A program made the translations under genes and the position numbers. This document shows, piece after piece, positions 23,604 through 35,330 of a stretch of 64,000 nucleotides of DNA. The DNA is taken from assembly GCA_037349315.1 (NCBI GenBank), contig JBAIAC010000007.1:49501001-49565000 (forward strand). The letters run 5' to 3'. The stretch is from Chelydra serpentina (lineage: Eukaryota > Chordata > Testudines > Chelydridae). Every line of letters begins with the position of its first letter. Within the stretch, counting starts at the first letter, position 1. Below the pieces are notes generated by a model. It was not told the DNA's origin. It did not search any database and saw nothing but the letters and a program-made list of their open reading frames with translations.

Positions 23604-26600
23604 TTTTACTTTTTTATTCTGGTAGGTGACTTCCAAAGTTAATCTCTTATCTGCTTCCTCAAGTGAGGTGGTTTTTTTTTTGTATTTTCACCCTAGTTTT
23701 TCATGTCATCTATATTTTTACACTCTATTTGTTTCAGTAATCTCAGTAAACCCTATTCTATATTTTAAAAAATAAAAGTCTACATTGAAATGCAAATGAA
23801 GAATCATTCATACATCCAGATAAAGAAGGGACCATATAGTGTGTGAAAAAATAGATAAGGTTTCCCACAAAAAGTGGGCGCCATGTCATTTGCCACCTAT
23901 ACTGTATGTATGTAATCCTACTAGAAATTAAGTTCTGGACAAAGAGTAAAGAAAAAATACAGCAAAGGACTATGTATTAGCCATAACAAATTAGGATTCA
24001 ATTTTTGATTTACCAAAAGGAGTAGGTGAGGAAGTGAACAGGAATATGTATTTGCTCTTCAAAACAGATGACTAATGCTCTCCGTATTTTGGTCCAGCAT
24101 ACCTGAAAGTCAGGGATGTTGCATGGAATAGGAACTACAAATAAATATTAAAAAATTGTCCAATTTCTTCATAAAGCCTTTGTTCATAGCATTATGTTCA
24201 AGAGACTTTTAAAGTTTATATTTTCCAACTAGATAGTAAAATGTTTTCTTATGGATGAAATTCAGTGAAATGTCGAATAAATCTCCCCTTTCAATCTTTG
24301 ACTATGCAAAAGCAAATTTAGAAAGTGGGTATCAGGAATTTGCACTATTGTACTAATTGGATTTACTTCTAAAACTGAGTACCACCATCCATACTCTAAA
24401 GATTTATAAAGTAAAATATGATAGGAAGAATTTTTCTCATATGAACAGGTGTGTCCAGGTTAAATAATAATAGTAAGCATGTAAAACCCCAAATAGTTTA
24501 ATATCCTTAAAATGCATTTATATAGACAACAAAACCAATCTTCCTCCCTATTAACACATTCTTTGGAGTTTTATAAATGTTAAGTGCTATTTATAACTAG
24601 ATGAATTACTGTGTTAAGACAAATCATTTCTGATCAAAAATGTTTTAAATATCTGGAGGTTGTCAAACTTTTGTTTTTCTAATTATGTATGATAAAGGCA
24701 AAGATTATATCCAAGGTGCCCTCTTGTGGCTCAAGCCAGGGAAACTCAACCGAGCTTATGTCATATAATACATAATAATGTATTGTGATGAGATTTCTGC
24801 AGTAACAAACAATATCAATCACTTCATGGACTAACACTCTTTCTTCTTTGTCAGGTCCCTAATTTTAGTTTAAAATCATATTTCTATGTCCATTTTTTAA
24901 AGTGTGAGTAAAATAAGATAATATGGCAACTCTGAATATATCAGAAAGTATCTAGTGGCACTGTCACTTTAACTGTACTGGTCCTTTTAAGAGAAATACA
25001 AGTGGCATGGATTTATTATCATTCTTTTGTAAGATCCCTTGAACAGCTCACATGGCTGCAGACCTTATGCTTGCAATGACATTAAATCTTCCAAGATTAA
25101 AGATAAACCTAGCTAAGGATGAAAAGCAAATACCTATTCAGATATTTTGCTTTAAAATACAATTACTTATAATTTGTATGTCTATGTATACTCTAATCAA
25201 GAGCAAAATAGACTGTATAGAGTCTGGCTCCTAATGTGAGAATTAAACCTACATCCTTATGGCCCAGAATCAAGAAGGCTTGACTTTACACACACTGTTC
25301 ACTAATTGTAGCCCATAGACCACTCGTTGTCTGCAGAGATGTTGCTGGTTGCCCATAGGGAGATAGCAGATCACTTATTGCTGGTTCCTACGTGCAAAGA
25401 AAAGGGTGGACAACCATAGAAGTAACTGAAAATGAGGCAGAGCCATCCTAGGTGCCCTCACTAATGTGGCTACCACTATATAACAGTAGGAGAGGAAACA
25501 GGAACTGCACTCAGGGACTGCAGCAATCAGTAGGATTGGAGCCAACAGCAAGAACTACCATCAGGAGAGGAGCCTGGAGCTTCCAAAGTGACTAGTGTAA
25601 GAGGAACATTCAGGGGACCAGGCAAGAAGAGAACCAGGCAGCATGTGCAAGTGTGTGGAGGATAATGGGTAGGACCAGCCCAAGACATTTTGCCTGCCAG
25701 GCTGGAAAATGTTTTTGGTGTGTTGGAGCAAAACAAAAACAAAAAAACAAACCCCAGAATAAAGAAACAAACAACCCTCACAGGCAGCCAATCAGTGGAG
25801 AGAGAAAAAACCCAAACAAAAAATGGCCAAGTCCCACAGTGGTACTGCTTTCTTGCTTTCCCCTAAAACTGGTCTTGATAATGCAACCAAAATGGCAGAG
25901 GAGCATGCACACAAGACCAAGCAAAGAGAAAAGAATGGAAGAAGGGGATGAAACAAAGAGCAAAATTAAGTAACATTAACTTTTCTCAAAGAGAACATCA
26001 AGCCCTGCATAGCAAATAAATAGAGGAAATAATTTAAAATATTTTGCTTTAAATTATAAATATATTTGAAGTATACACCTACACATACACAATACTCAAG
26101 GCCATTCATTTTCAATTTTTATTTTGTTTAAAAGTTCCTGGGAACATGTCAGTGTTTGTTATAAATGTTTTAAAATAGGTGAAAAATCAGTGGAAAAATT
26201 AACTTTATAGTTTTCTGGGTAAATATTGGGATTAATATTGGGATATGGAAGGACAGAAAAAAGCAACAAATAGAGAAAAGTATGAGTATTACAAGTAAAA
26301 GCAGTTTAATGCTGTGGTTTATTTAATGAACTGTACATTAACAGTATGTACATATATGCACACACAGGAGTGTGTGTATGTATGTATATCTTCCACTACA
26401 TTGCCTTATTTTAACAGCCGGCCTCACATTTACACTTAGATTAAATTATGATTAACATACACACATCTATCTACTGTAATGTGTTGGATTTTTTGTAACA
26501 ATCAATATTTCTATGTATCTGGGTGGACCAAAATTTGCGTGAAAACCAGTAAAAACCAAATACAGTAATAGCATTTCTAAAACCTGGGAATTTTTCAGCA

Positions 26601-27004
26601 AAAACAAAAAGGGCCTTAATATTACTTTTAGTATGGACTCTTAAACATTTGTGTGATGTGAAGCATGCTCATTCTTTTATGCCTCACATTTTCACCAAAG
26701 TTACATCTTTTTTCAATACTTTGTTTTTGAACTTTTATTTTAAATATGCACAAAGATGTTAGGATGAAGGAATGCAAGTGGAAAAACAGCAATGTGTAGA
26801 TGGTGCACAGTGGTTTGACAATTCACTTATAAACAAAATGGAAAATCCATCTATTATACACTAACATAATAACAATTCTTGTTTTCATATATTCAAATTT
26901 TGTTGGCAGTTTCTATCTAACAGAATATAAATAATTGTTTTTTTAAAACATCAAAATATGAACACACTCAATAAAGAGATTGTTATTGTGAAAAAAATGC
27001 ATAC

Positions 27005-27155
27005 CTTTTTGGCCTTTGTTTTCTTTTCATAAGACTCCGATAAGCGTTTTCTTTTTTCCTGAACTGCATCTTTGGAAAATAAATATTCAAATTCACTAGT
27101 ATCAACTATGTCAGGTTCTTCTAATGAGTCCCATAAAGTTGGAATAGATGTTTTG
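27005..27155 (-). CDS. FMN1: Formin-1 exon, FH2 lasso and linker
   Basis: A 151-bp exon with acceptor 'ttgttttcag' and donor 'gtatgca' on the minus strand. Its first base completes the serine codon begun by the exon at 29212-29996. The product reads '[16 protein letters not shown]', '[17 protein letters not shown]' and '[14 protein letters not shown]'. The 'LWDSLEEPD' and 'FEYLFSK' motifs belong to the formin FH2 lasso, which wraps round the partner subunit's post region to form the ring-shaped dimer, and the lysine-rich end is the flexible linker. It ends on a codon boundary and joins to 'IIKLLDG' at 10018. No lesion is visible, so the gene looks functional. Confidence 0.92.
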
Positions 27156-27824
27156 CTGAAAACAAAGAAATAAAATTACAATTTCACAACAAATATTTAC
27201 AAAAATATATTTTCCGTATTAGATTTTAAAACCAGAACAGCAGCTGAGTACAGCCAGCAGACAAATAACTTTTCCTTTTTTGTTTACTAGACTGGGTAAA
27301 GTGTCAAAAGAAACTGCAGAAGGCACCCTCATTAGTGTTTAAACATAGGAATGTATGAATACAACTCTCCTGTCTTTATCCAAAGTTTGGGAAATCAAAT
27401 ACTTAGCGCAACAAATGGAGCACTTCAGTACTGAAATGCGTTAGTTCTGAAACTGCAATACTTAGGGAAGGAAGGAAGTGGGATAAAATTATCCTCAGAC
27501 TATTCTTAACTTCTATTGATAAGCTTGAAATTCTGAGTCCATTTCTTCCAGCAGGTGTCACTAACAGGCAATGGTATTATTAACAGTCATGAAATGAGGT
27601 GGAATTGCAGTGGGGAAAAAACCTGCGTAAATATGCACATGGCTGCTGTCACCAAATGATTACTCTGACTAGGTGCAATATGTAACAGAATTTAATATAT
27701 ATCCATGTATGGGGGGAGAGGTGAGGAAGAATAAGCTAAAAGAATGCAAATGATTATTTTCTATCCATTTGTGATTCATTTACCCCGTCACTGAGTTTCC
27801 AGTGGGATTGCCAGTACTTTTGTA

Positions 27825-27970
27825 ATTGGATATCAAGATTGGATATCTTTCTAAAAGATACAGAGTTGCTCAAACAGAAGTTATGGGCTTGATGCAGAAA
27901 TCACTGGATGAGGTTCTATGGTCTGTGCATGGAGAAGGTCAGACTAGATGACCACAAAGGCACTAACATC
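27825..27970 (+). repeat. CR1-like 3' tail
   Basis: 'gatatctttctaaaagatac' and 'ggtcagactagatgaccaca' match the family of LINE tails seen at 22395 and 47290. Confidence 0.6.
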
Positions 27971-28177
27971 TATTTCTCATTTAACATCTATAGTCTGGTA
28001 GCACCTTAAAGACTAAATATCATTCATGTGATTTTAAAATTAATAAAACCAAAATATTTTTAAAAGTAAATATATTTGTCTGTGTACTTCAGAAATAAAC
28101 CTTTTATTTTAACGTATAAATCAAAGATTAGAGAGCATCCTGTCTGCGCTACTGCACTGATATGCCTACATGCCTGT

Positions 28178-28290
28178 TACATAGATTTTTAAGGCCAGAA
28201 GGAACCACAGTGATCATCTATTTTCACCTCCTGCATAACACAGCCATATAATTTCACCTTAATTCCTGCAACGTCTGATTGTGCTAGAAA
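28178..28290 (-). repeat. CR1-like 3' tail, opposite orientation
   Basis: 'ttaaggccagaaggaaccac' and 'gtgatcatctattttcacct' are the reverse orientation of the same LINE tail; compare 44525-44600. Confidence 0.6.
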
Positions 28291-29211
28291 TACTTTGCTC
28301 CGAATCAGAAGGGAATCCTGCTTCTAACTAAATCACTTAGAGTTCTTTGCTACTGTAATTAACAAGAAATGTCAGAGAACATAGCAGAACTTGAGAGAAA
28401 TCTTCAGAAAATGAACTCTGAAAAGCAGAAGTGTCTATGTCTCTCTGTCTTTTCACCGCTGTAAGCAGAGCTGTTCAGGAAAATGCCAATTCATCAAACC
28501 TAAAATTTTTCATGGAAACATGTCAGGTTTGATGAACTTTTGACAAACAACCACCTTGCAGGCTGCTGGGAACCCCAGGCTTCCAGGATCTGAGAGGCCA
28601 GTCTCACCAGGTAGATTGCCTTGCAGTTGCACCCCTATGTGGACTGCGCCAGGACTTCCAGACTCCCAGGTCAGTTGGCAGCCCAGAGATCCTTCAAACA
28701 ATTATGCATATACTTAACTGTACTCCCTTGGACTCCCACAGAACTATTCACAGAAGTTAAACATAAATAACTAGTTGCAGGATTGGGACCATAGAGGACA
28801 ACACACTCCCTGCCCTTAAGATCCTGCAATCTAAAATGACAAGACAGGCAAGCAATAACAGACAAACTCTTTGAAGAGATATTGGATATACATTCTCTGC
28901 TTTTTATTTTACCCTCAGCCTATTTGCTATACTTGTCAATGTTGCCTATGAACTACTACTTTTAAACTTTTACACATTTTAGTAATATTTTTCCATTTTA
29001 AAAGCCATTGGTTATTATCTATTGTTGTGCTTTTTAAAGCTTGGCCCATCTTCTGATTTTTTTAAAAAACGTTTTTCCTTTCATATTCCTTTTTTTGGCT
29101 CTATCTTTAACTCTTCTTTGTTGTCTTTTTTAAAAAACCCTTAAATACTGTACATGCTCATCCTCATGATACATAAATTATACCTATAAATCCAATAAAA
29201 TAACTTTTTAC

Positions 29212-29996
29212 CTGCTGTCTTTGATTTGTATCCTAGTCCAGTACAAAGGCTTCATGGGACAGTTAGGTTCAATGGTAGGCTTTCGAGGACCTTGGTTTGA
29301 AGACAGAGTGCTATTGAAAAAGAACCCAGGAGGTGGTGGTGGAGGAGGAGGCCCATTTCCCGGTAGAGGTGGCCCAGAGCCAGGCAGGGGAGGTGGACCA
29401 GGAGGCCCAAAACCTGGGAGTGGTGGTGGTGGTGGTGGTGGTGGTGGCGGCGGATTTCCACAATCTGAAGGAAGTGGCAGTGGCCCAAATCCAAACTGGG
29501 ATGTCAGTGGAGTGGATGCCAAACCTGTTAACAAGGGAGGTGGTGGAGGAACTAAAGCTGGCAGTGAAGGTTCAGGAAGAGGAAGTGGTGGTGGTGGTGG
29601 TAGAGATTCTAACATTGGTTTCTGTTCATAAGATGAGTGACTTTCTGAAGTCTGTGTACAGTGACATGGTTCCTTATTCTCATTTGGGGCAGAAATACTA
29701 TTATTTAAAGAAGAAATATTAAGCTTTTTAGGTACCAGTTGGTTATTTTTCACAGGTATATTTTCCTCTTTACTAGGTTTTATGAAGGTTTCTCTGTCAG
29801 TTTGTATGTATACATTTCTGTATGTCTTTGGTGGGTTATCATCTTCAGTGGATACACAGACGTCTTTTGTTTTCTCATTTCTTCTATTTAATTTGTTTTC
29901 CAGTTCATTCTTGAGATTTGCAATGGTTTCCTCAAGCTTTGTGTTCGATACAGCATGCTCTCCACGAATATGAAAGATCTGGAGTTCAAACTGAGA
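29212..29996 (-). CDS. FMN1: Formin-1 exon: FH1 proline-rich region and start of FH2
   Basis: A 785-bp exon on the minus strand with acceptor 'tttttccacag' and donor 'gtaaaaag', entering in phase 0 and leaving two bases into a codon. Residues 1-40 or so ('ELQIFHIRGEHAVSNTKLEE' and 'NLKNELENKLNRRNEK') look like a coiled coil. A polar serine/asparagine-rich stretch follows. The FH1 segment comes next, with five or more proline runs of 5-11 residues separated by leucine and glycine ('LPGFGPPGPPPLPGSG'). FH1 binds profilin-actin and feeds it to FH2. The exon closes with 'NCPMKPLYWTRIQ', the conserved entry to FH2. Continuing the frame beyond the donor meets a stop at once, which supports the splice site. 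Confidence 0.93.
29421..29455 (+). repeat. GGT trinucleotide run encoding polyproline
   Basis: A near-pure GGT repeat on the plus strand is the coding microsatellite for the longest FH1 proline run on the minus strand. Its length is expected to vary between individuals and species. Confidence 0.85.
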
Positions 29997-32362
29997 CTGT
30001 GGAAAAACAACAAACACCATATAAAAACTGTGTATAATTAGATAGTAAATAAGGATGTGACACACTTTATGCAGATATACTGCATACTAAAAGAGAGGAG
30101 AATTTTACAGGTCTCTGAGATCAAAAATTCTTTCATTCATCTATGAAAATTCCTAGATTTAATTAAACTTAGGAAATATAAAGGATTTTTCTTCTGTGAC
30201 GCACATTTCATGAATAATTACTTAGAATATATCAAAAATACAGTTTGCTAACTAAGGTCTAGATTGTAATTTGCCTTAATGCAAACATGTAAGACCCCCT
30301 CTCTCAGCCCTAAACAGCATCAGTGATTTCAGACTTGTATCCAGAACCAGGTTCAGGGGGAGCACAGCATCTGAACATCAGATGCTCCTTCATGGAAACA
30401 AATTGGTGGGGAAAGAAAAAGCACCAATGCTCCGCATTCCCTATGTGCTATCTCACAGAGCTGGCAGGGTGTATAGAGGGAAGAAACCTGCAACCTTTCA
30501 AGGGCTGAAGTAAATTACCTCCTTTTACCTTCCCTCCACCAGAGCATGGGAGGATATATGGATCCAAGTAATTCAGTATATCCGTAAATGAGTTACCTGG
30601 CTGCATTAAAAAAAAATCCTTTGCCTATATACAAAATTTTAGATTCCTTTCTGCATTTCATTCTTTTTAATTGGTGCTTTTGAATTGGCCTTTTTTTATT
30701 TTTCACTTTCATCCATTTGTATTGACTATACATTGTCATTAGCATCTATTTCAGCTGGTTTTCTTTTTATGTTCACTAATATTAATTTTTTGTTCATTGT
30801 TTGCTTGTTGGTTTTATTCTTTGCTGGTTTTATCTTAAAATCAGTTCTGTACTTTGACATTATTCAACAATTTTTTAATATTAAAGAATTAAAATTATTC
30901 AATTTATACTATTTACAAAGTTTCATTAGAAATATCTGGTTAAAATGGTTTCAGATTTCATGTCACATGCATTGTATTTAGTGCTCTCACAGATACACAG
31001 TATATGCTTATCATACTGAGAAATTAGAGAACCATTTGAACACTATATAACCTCTCAAAAAACTCCTTTCCTAAACTCTTTACATGAAAATTAGTATTGC
31101 TTTTTAAGAAAGAAGGAATTTTAGAGTATTAAAAGTACTCCCCACTAACAATTGCTCTCTCACAAACATAAAACCCCCACCTTCATGTGTAAATTTTTTA
31201 TTTAAAGATCTAAAATGCCATATTTTTTCAAAAGGCAATTTAACCTACAGCTAGTAAAATCAACCTTTGGACCAAAGGGGATATTAAAGAGATTTTGTTG
31301 TGAGAAGTACAAATGATAGACATTTTTTTAAAATCTAAACAACGAAGAAAAAACTAGAATTTCATATAACAATGCTTTGTTTTTTATACTATGAAATTAA
31401 ATGGATGTAGTGTTACAAATAGTCTAAGGCAGTCACCTGTATTATAGTAATGATTGTGATAAAAAATACAAAATGTGAGACCGCTCTAACATCTCTGCGA
31501 AGTAATCAGATAGTGATGAGCTTAACAAAAAACAACATCAAAACCACTTCCCCTCCCTGTCACTAGTGAAAGGCTCACACAAATAAAAAAGGAACATTAT
31601 TGATCGACAGGGGAGACACTTAAACTGACTATATATCAAGTGCTGTCAAAAGTGAACGAAAGGACAGATTTTGAGTAAATGTTCCTTCTCTCTATAAAAA
31701 TGTATATAAAGCCAGCGAAAGTGAACTAAGAAGTTAACACTAGCAAACTTTTCTTTTTACTGTAAGTAATCTCATTTTGTCAGTTTTTAGAACTACACTA
31801 AGTAGTATAAATATTTGCAAGATCAGGCCCTTGGATACAAATGTCTCTAAAATTTCATCTCGTATGATACTGTACACTTTTTGGTCCTCTCAAATATAGT
31901 CGCCAGAACACTGAAAGACATTTAAAAAAACAGACCACTTCAAGCTCCGTTTTTCCCTACTGCACTGCTTCTCTACCAAAGTTTATTGTGATTTATTTTA
32001 GTTACTAGTTCAAACGAATACTTTCCCCACCCCAAACTCAAGGCCACTGATCTGTAAATGATGTAATGTCTTTGAAAAATGCAGAGGATTTCTCTCTAAA
32101 GAATTCAGCAATTTTATGTTTTATCATAGTATTTTTCCTTACTGTTTTAACATAAAAAACTTCCAAACAGAATAAAATGGGAGAATAAAACTATAACTAA
32201 TAAACTAATAAAGTGAAATCTTTTCCTACTGTAAAACTGAAGCAGTGTCCTTAAAAAAAAAACACAAAAAAAAAAACAACAAAAAAAACCTTCTAAGACA
32301 AGCAGAGTAAATTGTCAAAACTACTTGATGGATTTAATTAGGTACCAAAGCAATTGTGATGG

Positions 32363-32401
<39 letters not shown>

Positions 32402-32814
32402 TGTATTTTAATATACAGTGTGATTTAAAACTATTGCTTTGACTCAAAGAAAACTGTCTCTTAGATGGTAATTTTATGCTTTGTCTTTTGCTTTTTTATT
32501 AGTTTATATGTTTTTTTAAAAACAACTTTCCACTGTAAGAAACAGAATTATTTTTTTCAGCCAAGTATGATTTGTCGTATTTTTCTCTGGATTTTTAAGG
32601 TCAAACTGTAAGGAACAGATTTCCCAAAACTTCATTTTTTTCTAAATATTTTACTATAGAGATATCTTACACCGAGATTAAACATTTATTATCAGGCTAA
32701 ATCACACAGGACGAAAGAAAATTAGCTCCAACAATATTACATATTGGAAATCTGACCTGCAGAGGATCTAGTAATAGGGAACTAAGAAAAAGAGTGTCCT
32801 TTTATAATGAGGAG
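29997..32814. other. FMN1 upstream intron or flank, no exon found
   Basis: The exon preceding 29996 should end on a codon boundary with a donor. I found no candidate here or elsewhere to the right. The segment is AT-rich with homopolymer runs (A-rich at 32255-32288) and a GT run at 32366-32404. Confidence 0.5.
32366..32404 (+). repeat. GT dinucleotide microsatellite
   Basis: An uninterrupted GT run followed by a short interrupted continuation. Confidence 0.9.
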
Positions 32815-32950
32815 GTGTCTGGTGCATCTGAAGAAGTGGGTTTTTTCACCCACTTAAGCTTATGCCCAAATAAATCTGTTAGTCTTTAAGGTGCCACTGG
32901 ACTCCTTGTTGTTTTTGTGGATACAGATTAACACGGCTACCCCTGATACT
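32815..32950 (-). repeat. Opposite-strand copy of the 18197 repeat
   Basis: 'taagcttatgcccaaataaa', 'aaggtgccactggactcctt' and 'acacggctacccctgatact' are the reverse complement of the start of the repeat at 18197-18330. This copy is short and lacks the far part. Confidence 0.75.
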
Positions 32951-35094
32951 TTATAATGATGAACTGCATTTCAAAAGAGTAATAAACAACATTCTCAAAA
33001 TAAGAAGTTTTCCTTGGTATTTACCTATCTCCATACTACCAACATCCCAGAAAAATATTGTTAACTGTTAACTGAAAAACTGTCAAAAAACATCTTTACA
33101 AACACTTTTATTTTAGATACCTTCATATACAATACTATGTTACCATTTTCAACAAAGCAAATTTAAAAAGTGGTTTTCAAATCCATTTGCCAGAAGCGGC
33201 ATACGACTGTCTAGGTGACTTCTACACCTGCTTCAAATGCCAGCTAAACATGAAATAAAAGATGAAAATACTAATTTGAAATATTCTGCAAACCAAATTA
33301 GTGCAAAAATGTAGTGGCATCAAATACTGGATATTTAAGTCCATATTATTGTTAATTACATTTACAGACTATTTTTAATGTGAAGAAAATAGTATTTTCT
33401 TTTACCTATAGCAAGTGATAAAATATTATACTTTGACACATTTTAATTCTATAGTTTAATAAACAAAATACAAAATGAAATGATGAAAGTGATTTTCAAA
33501 TTGCCATAATTTATTAGGGGCTGCAAACATTTGCTTTACAAGGATTTACCCAGCCAGATATCTGTATAACATACAGAGTATTCCCCAACAAGTGTCCCAA
33601 ATATATTATTGTGGAGAATGAAGGAAACAGCTATTTTAAAAATAAATATGAGGTGAACCTCATTTTGTGTGATGTTATCCTGCCTAGCTTCACAAAGTTA
33701 AATAAATAAATAAAAAAAGCTGAAAGAGGGAATTAACAGGAAACAAATTAATGACAAAGATAAGGATACTAAAGGCCCTTGAAGGAACAACATTGCTAAC
33801 AAGGTTTCTTTTCCCAGGCTAAATCATATGCTAAAAATGTAAAGATGCTGGGGCTGTTGTGCAGAGATCCAGTCCCAAAGTAGTTGGACCATGGAGTCCC
33901 ACTCAAAGTGACAAGTACAGGAAGCTAGTGGGGTACACTCGAGAGGGGCAAAAAACAGATCCAAACCACAGCTTGCCCTGTAAGCATGACAAGTGTACAT
34001 TAACATATACATGAAGTCTAATTGGCCACACATTTGATCTAACATGGCTGGATTCAGTTCATATAAAGTTAACAGTGAAAAGCCTAAACTTGATACTTAA
34101 AGTGGTATTTAAGGCAACAACACAAGAAAAGCATTTGTAACTGAGAAGAAGCCAAGAACAGTACGATCTCATGAAAAAGAAGTAAAAAAACCTCTAGAAC
34201 TATCTTCTCATTTTGACCTCTCTGGTACCTCCAATGATGGCCTGAAAAGAGTGGGCTGTTGGCATCACTGCCCATTACGTATAAAAACTTCCTGACAAAA
34301 TCTATATGACTGCCTGCAAGAGGGACTGTACACATTGGAACCAGAGCACAGTGAAGTATTTTTTCTTGCTTTGTCCACAGTAAACATGTGCTTAAATTTT
34401 TTTTGGAAAAACTGATGTTGATACGAACGTTGTTTGTGCCAAAGACTGTGGAAAAACTGTTTATTAGTAATTTGGTTTTATGAAAATTCTCTTGCAGAGC
34501 CAAGGACAGTGAGATTATCTGTATTATCTGCCACAGAGTTTGGACCAGGCTGGAGAGTAATCAGATGTCTGTGCCCGATTTCCCCCCTCCCGCCCCGTTT
34601 TTCTAAGTCTTACATTCCTATGTCAATTCTTGAAGTCCTACATTAAATTTTTTAAATCTGCTTGTCCTTGTGTGTTCCCTTTCCTCCTTCTTTGGATCTC
34701 TCCTTATGCAATGAGTAATCCACGTTGATGAATTTAGGGGCTATTGCTTACTCTGAATAGGCCAGATAAACAATCTTTCAGATGAAATTACAAGGGCTAC
34801 GTACAGTAGATGCCACATACCATACTGCAAGTCATTCTACTGAATACACTTAGCTGCAATTTATCTACATTCAAATTGCAAATGCATTTTTTGTTACCAA
34901 AATCCTAACTGGCTCATTAATGTGCTATAAAAACCACTAAGATATTTAAACATACTATTATGTAAAACTCATAAAAAGGAAGATGCTAATAAAATATTTA
35001 AATATGAACAAAAATCCAAATAAGTTCTGAAGATATTTATTGTGACAAGAAGGCAAAGAACAGAAGTGAGACAGGATTTGATGTCTTTGGGAAG
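32951..35094. other. Unassigned intron or intergenic sequence
   Basis: AT-rich with no coding feature I can support. An open frame of 139 codons on the minus strand at 34084-34503 has no recognisable domain and I do not call it a gene. Confidence 0.4.
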
Positions 35095-35330
35095 TTATGT
35101 TTATAGGCGCCCACCTGCAGCCAGGTCCCCCTACCCTAGCCCAGCGCCTCCCGCCCACCGGCAGCCCTGCTGATCAACTTTTTCCCCTCCCTCCCAGTGC
35201 CTCCCACCCACCATGGATCAGCTGTTTTGGGGGAAGGGGTGGACTGGGAGCGGGGCCTGGAGCAGAGCGGGCATGGAGCACCCTGGGGGCAAGGAGGTTT
35301 TGTTTTGCACTGTTGCGGCTGTAGGAGTTA
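35095..35330 (+). mobile_element. GC-rich MITE-like repeat
   Basis: A sharp GC-rich island with 'aggcgcccacctgcagccag', 'agcgcctcccgcccaccggc' and 'gatcagctgttttgggggaa'. The repeated 'gcctcccgcccaccgg' / 'gcctcccacccacc' modules are typical of a turtle hAT-type non-autonomous family, as I remember it. Neither terminus is clear, so it is probably truncated. Confidence 0.45.

Larger units (their letters stand above)
10019..27004 (-). other. FMN1: FMN1 intron, about 17 kb, transposon-loaded
   Basis: Lies between two FH2 exons whose phases match (27005-27155 ends on a codon boundary, 9931-10018 begins on one). It holds the fold-back hAT, a nested CR1, two MITEs, a second DIRS fragment and a truncated hAT. 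Stretches 12660-15980, 16090-17620, 20860-22390 and 23610-27000 show no coding or repeat feature I can name, apart from short A/T runs. Confidence 0.85.
27156..29211 (-). other. FMN1: FMN1 intron, about 2.1 kb
   Basis: Runs from a donor 'gtaaaaag' at 29211 to an acceptor 'ttttcag' at 27156. It contains two CR1-like tails (27825-27970 and about 28178-28290) and otherwise no feature I can name. Confidence 0.85.

Noticed and set aside
25453..25973. Possible small gene with a 106-codon plus-strand frame
   Set aside because: Lysine-rich, no domain, and within the FMN1 intron next to A-rich runs; no supporting splice signals.
29221..29722. Plus-strand glycine/valine-rich open frames of 136 and 129 codons
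   Set aside because: They are the antisense of the FMN1 FH1 polyproline exon; low-complexity GGT runs stay open in every frame.
34084..34503. Minus-strand frame of 139 codons
   Set aside because: No recognised domain, no supported splice sites, hydrophobic composition typical of chance AT-rich frames. Not FMN1-like.
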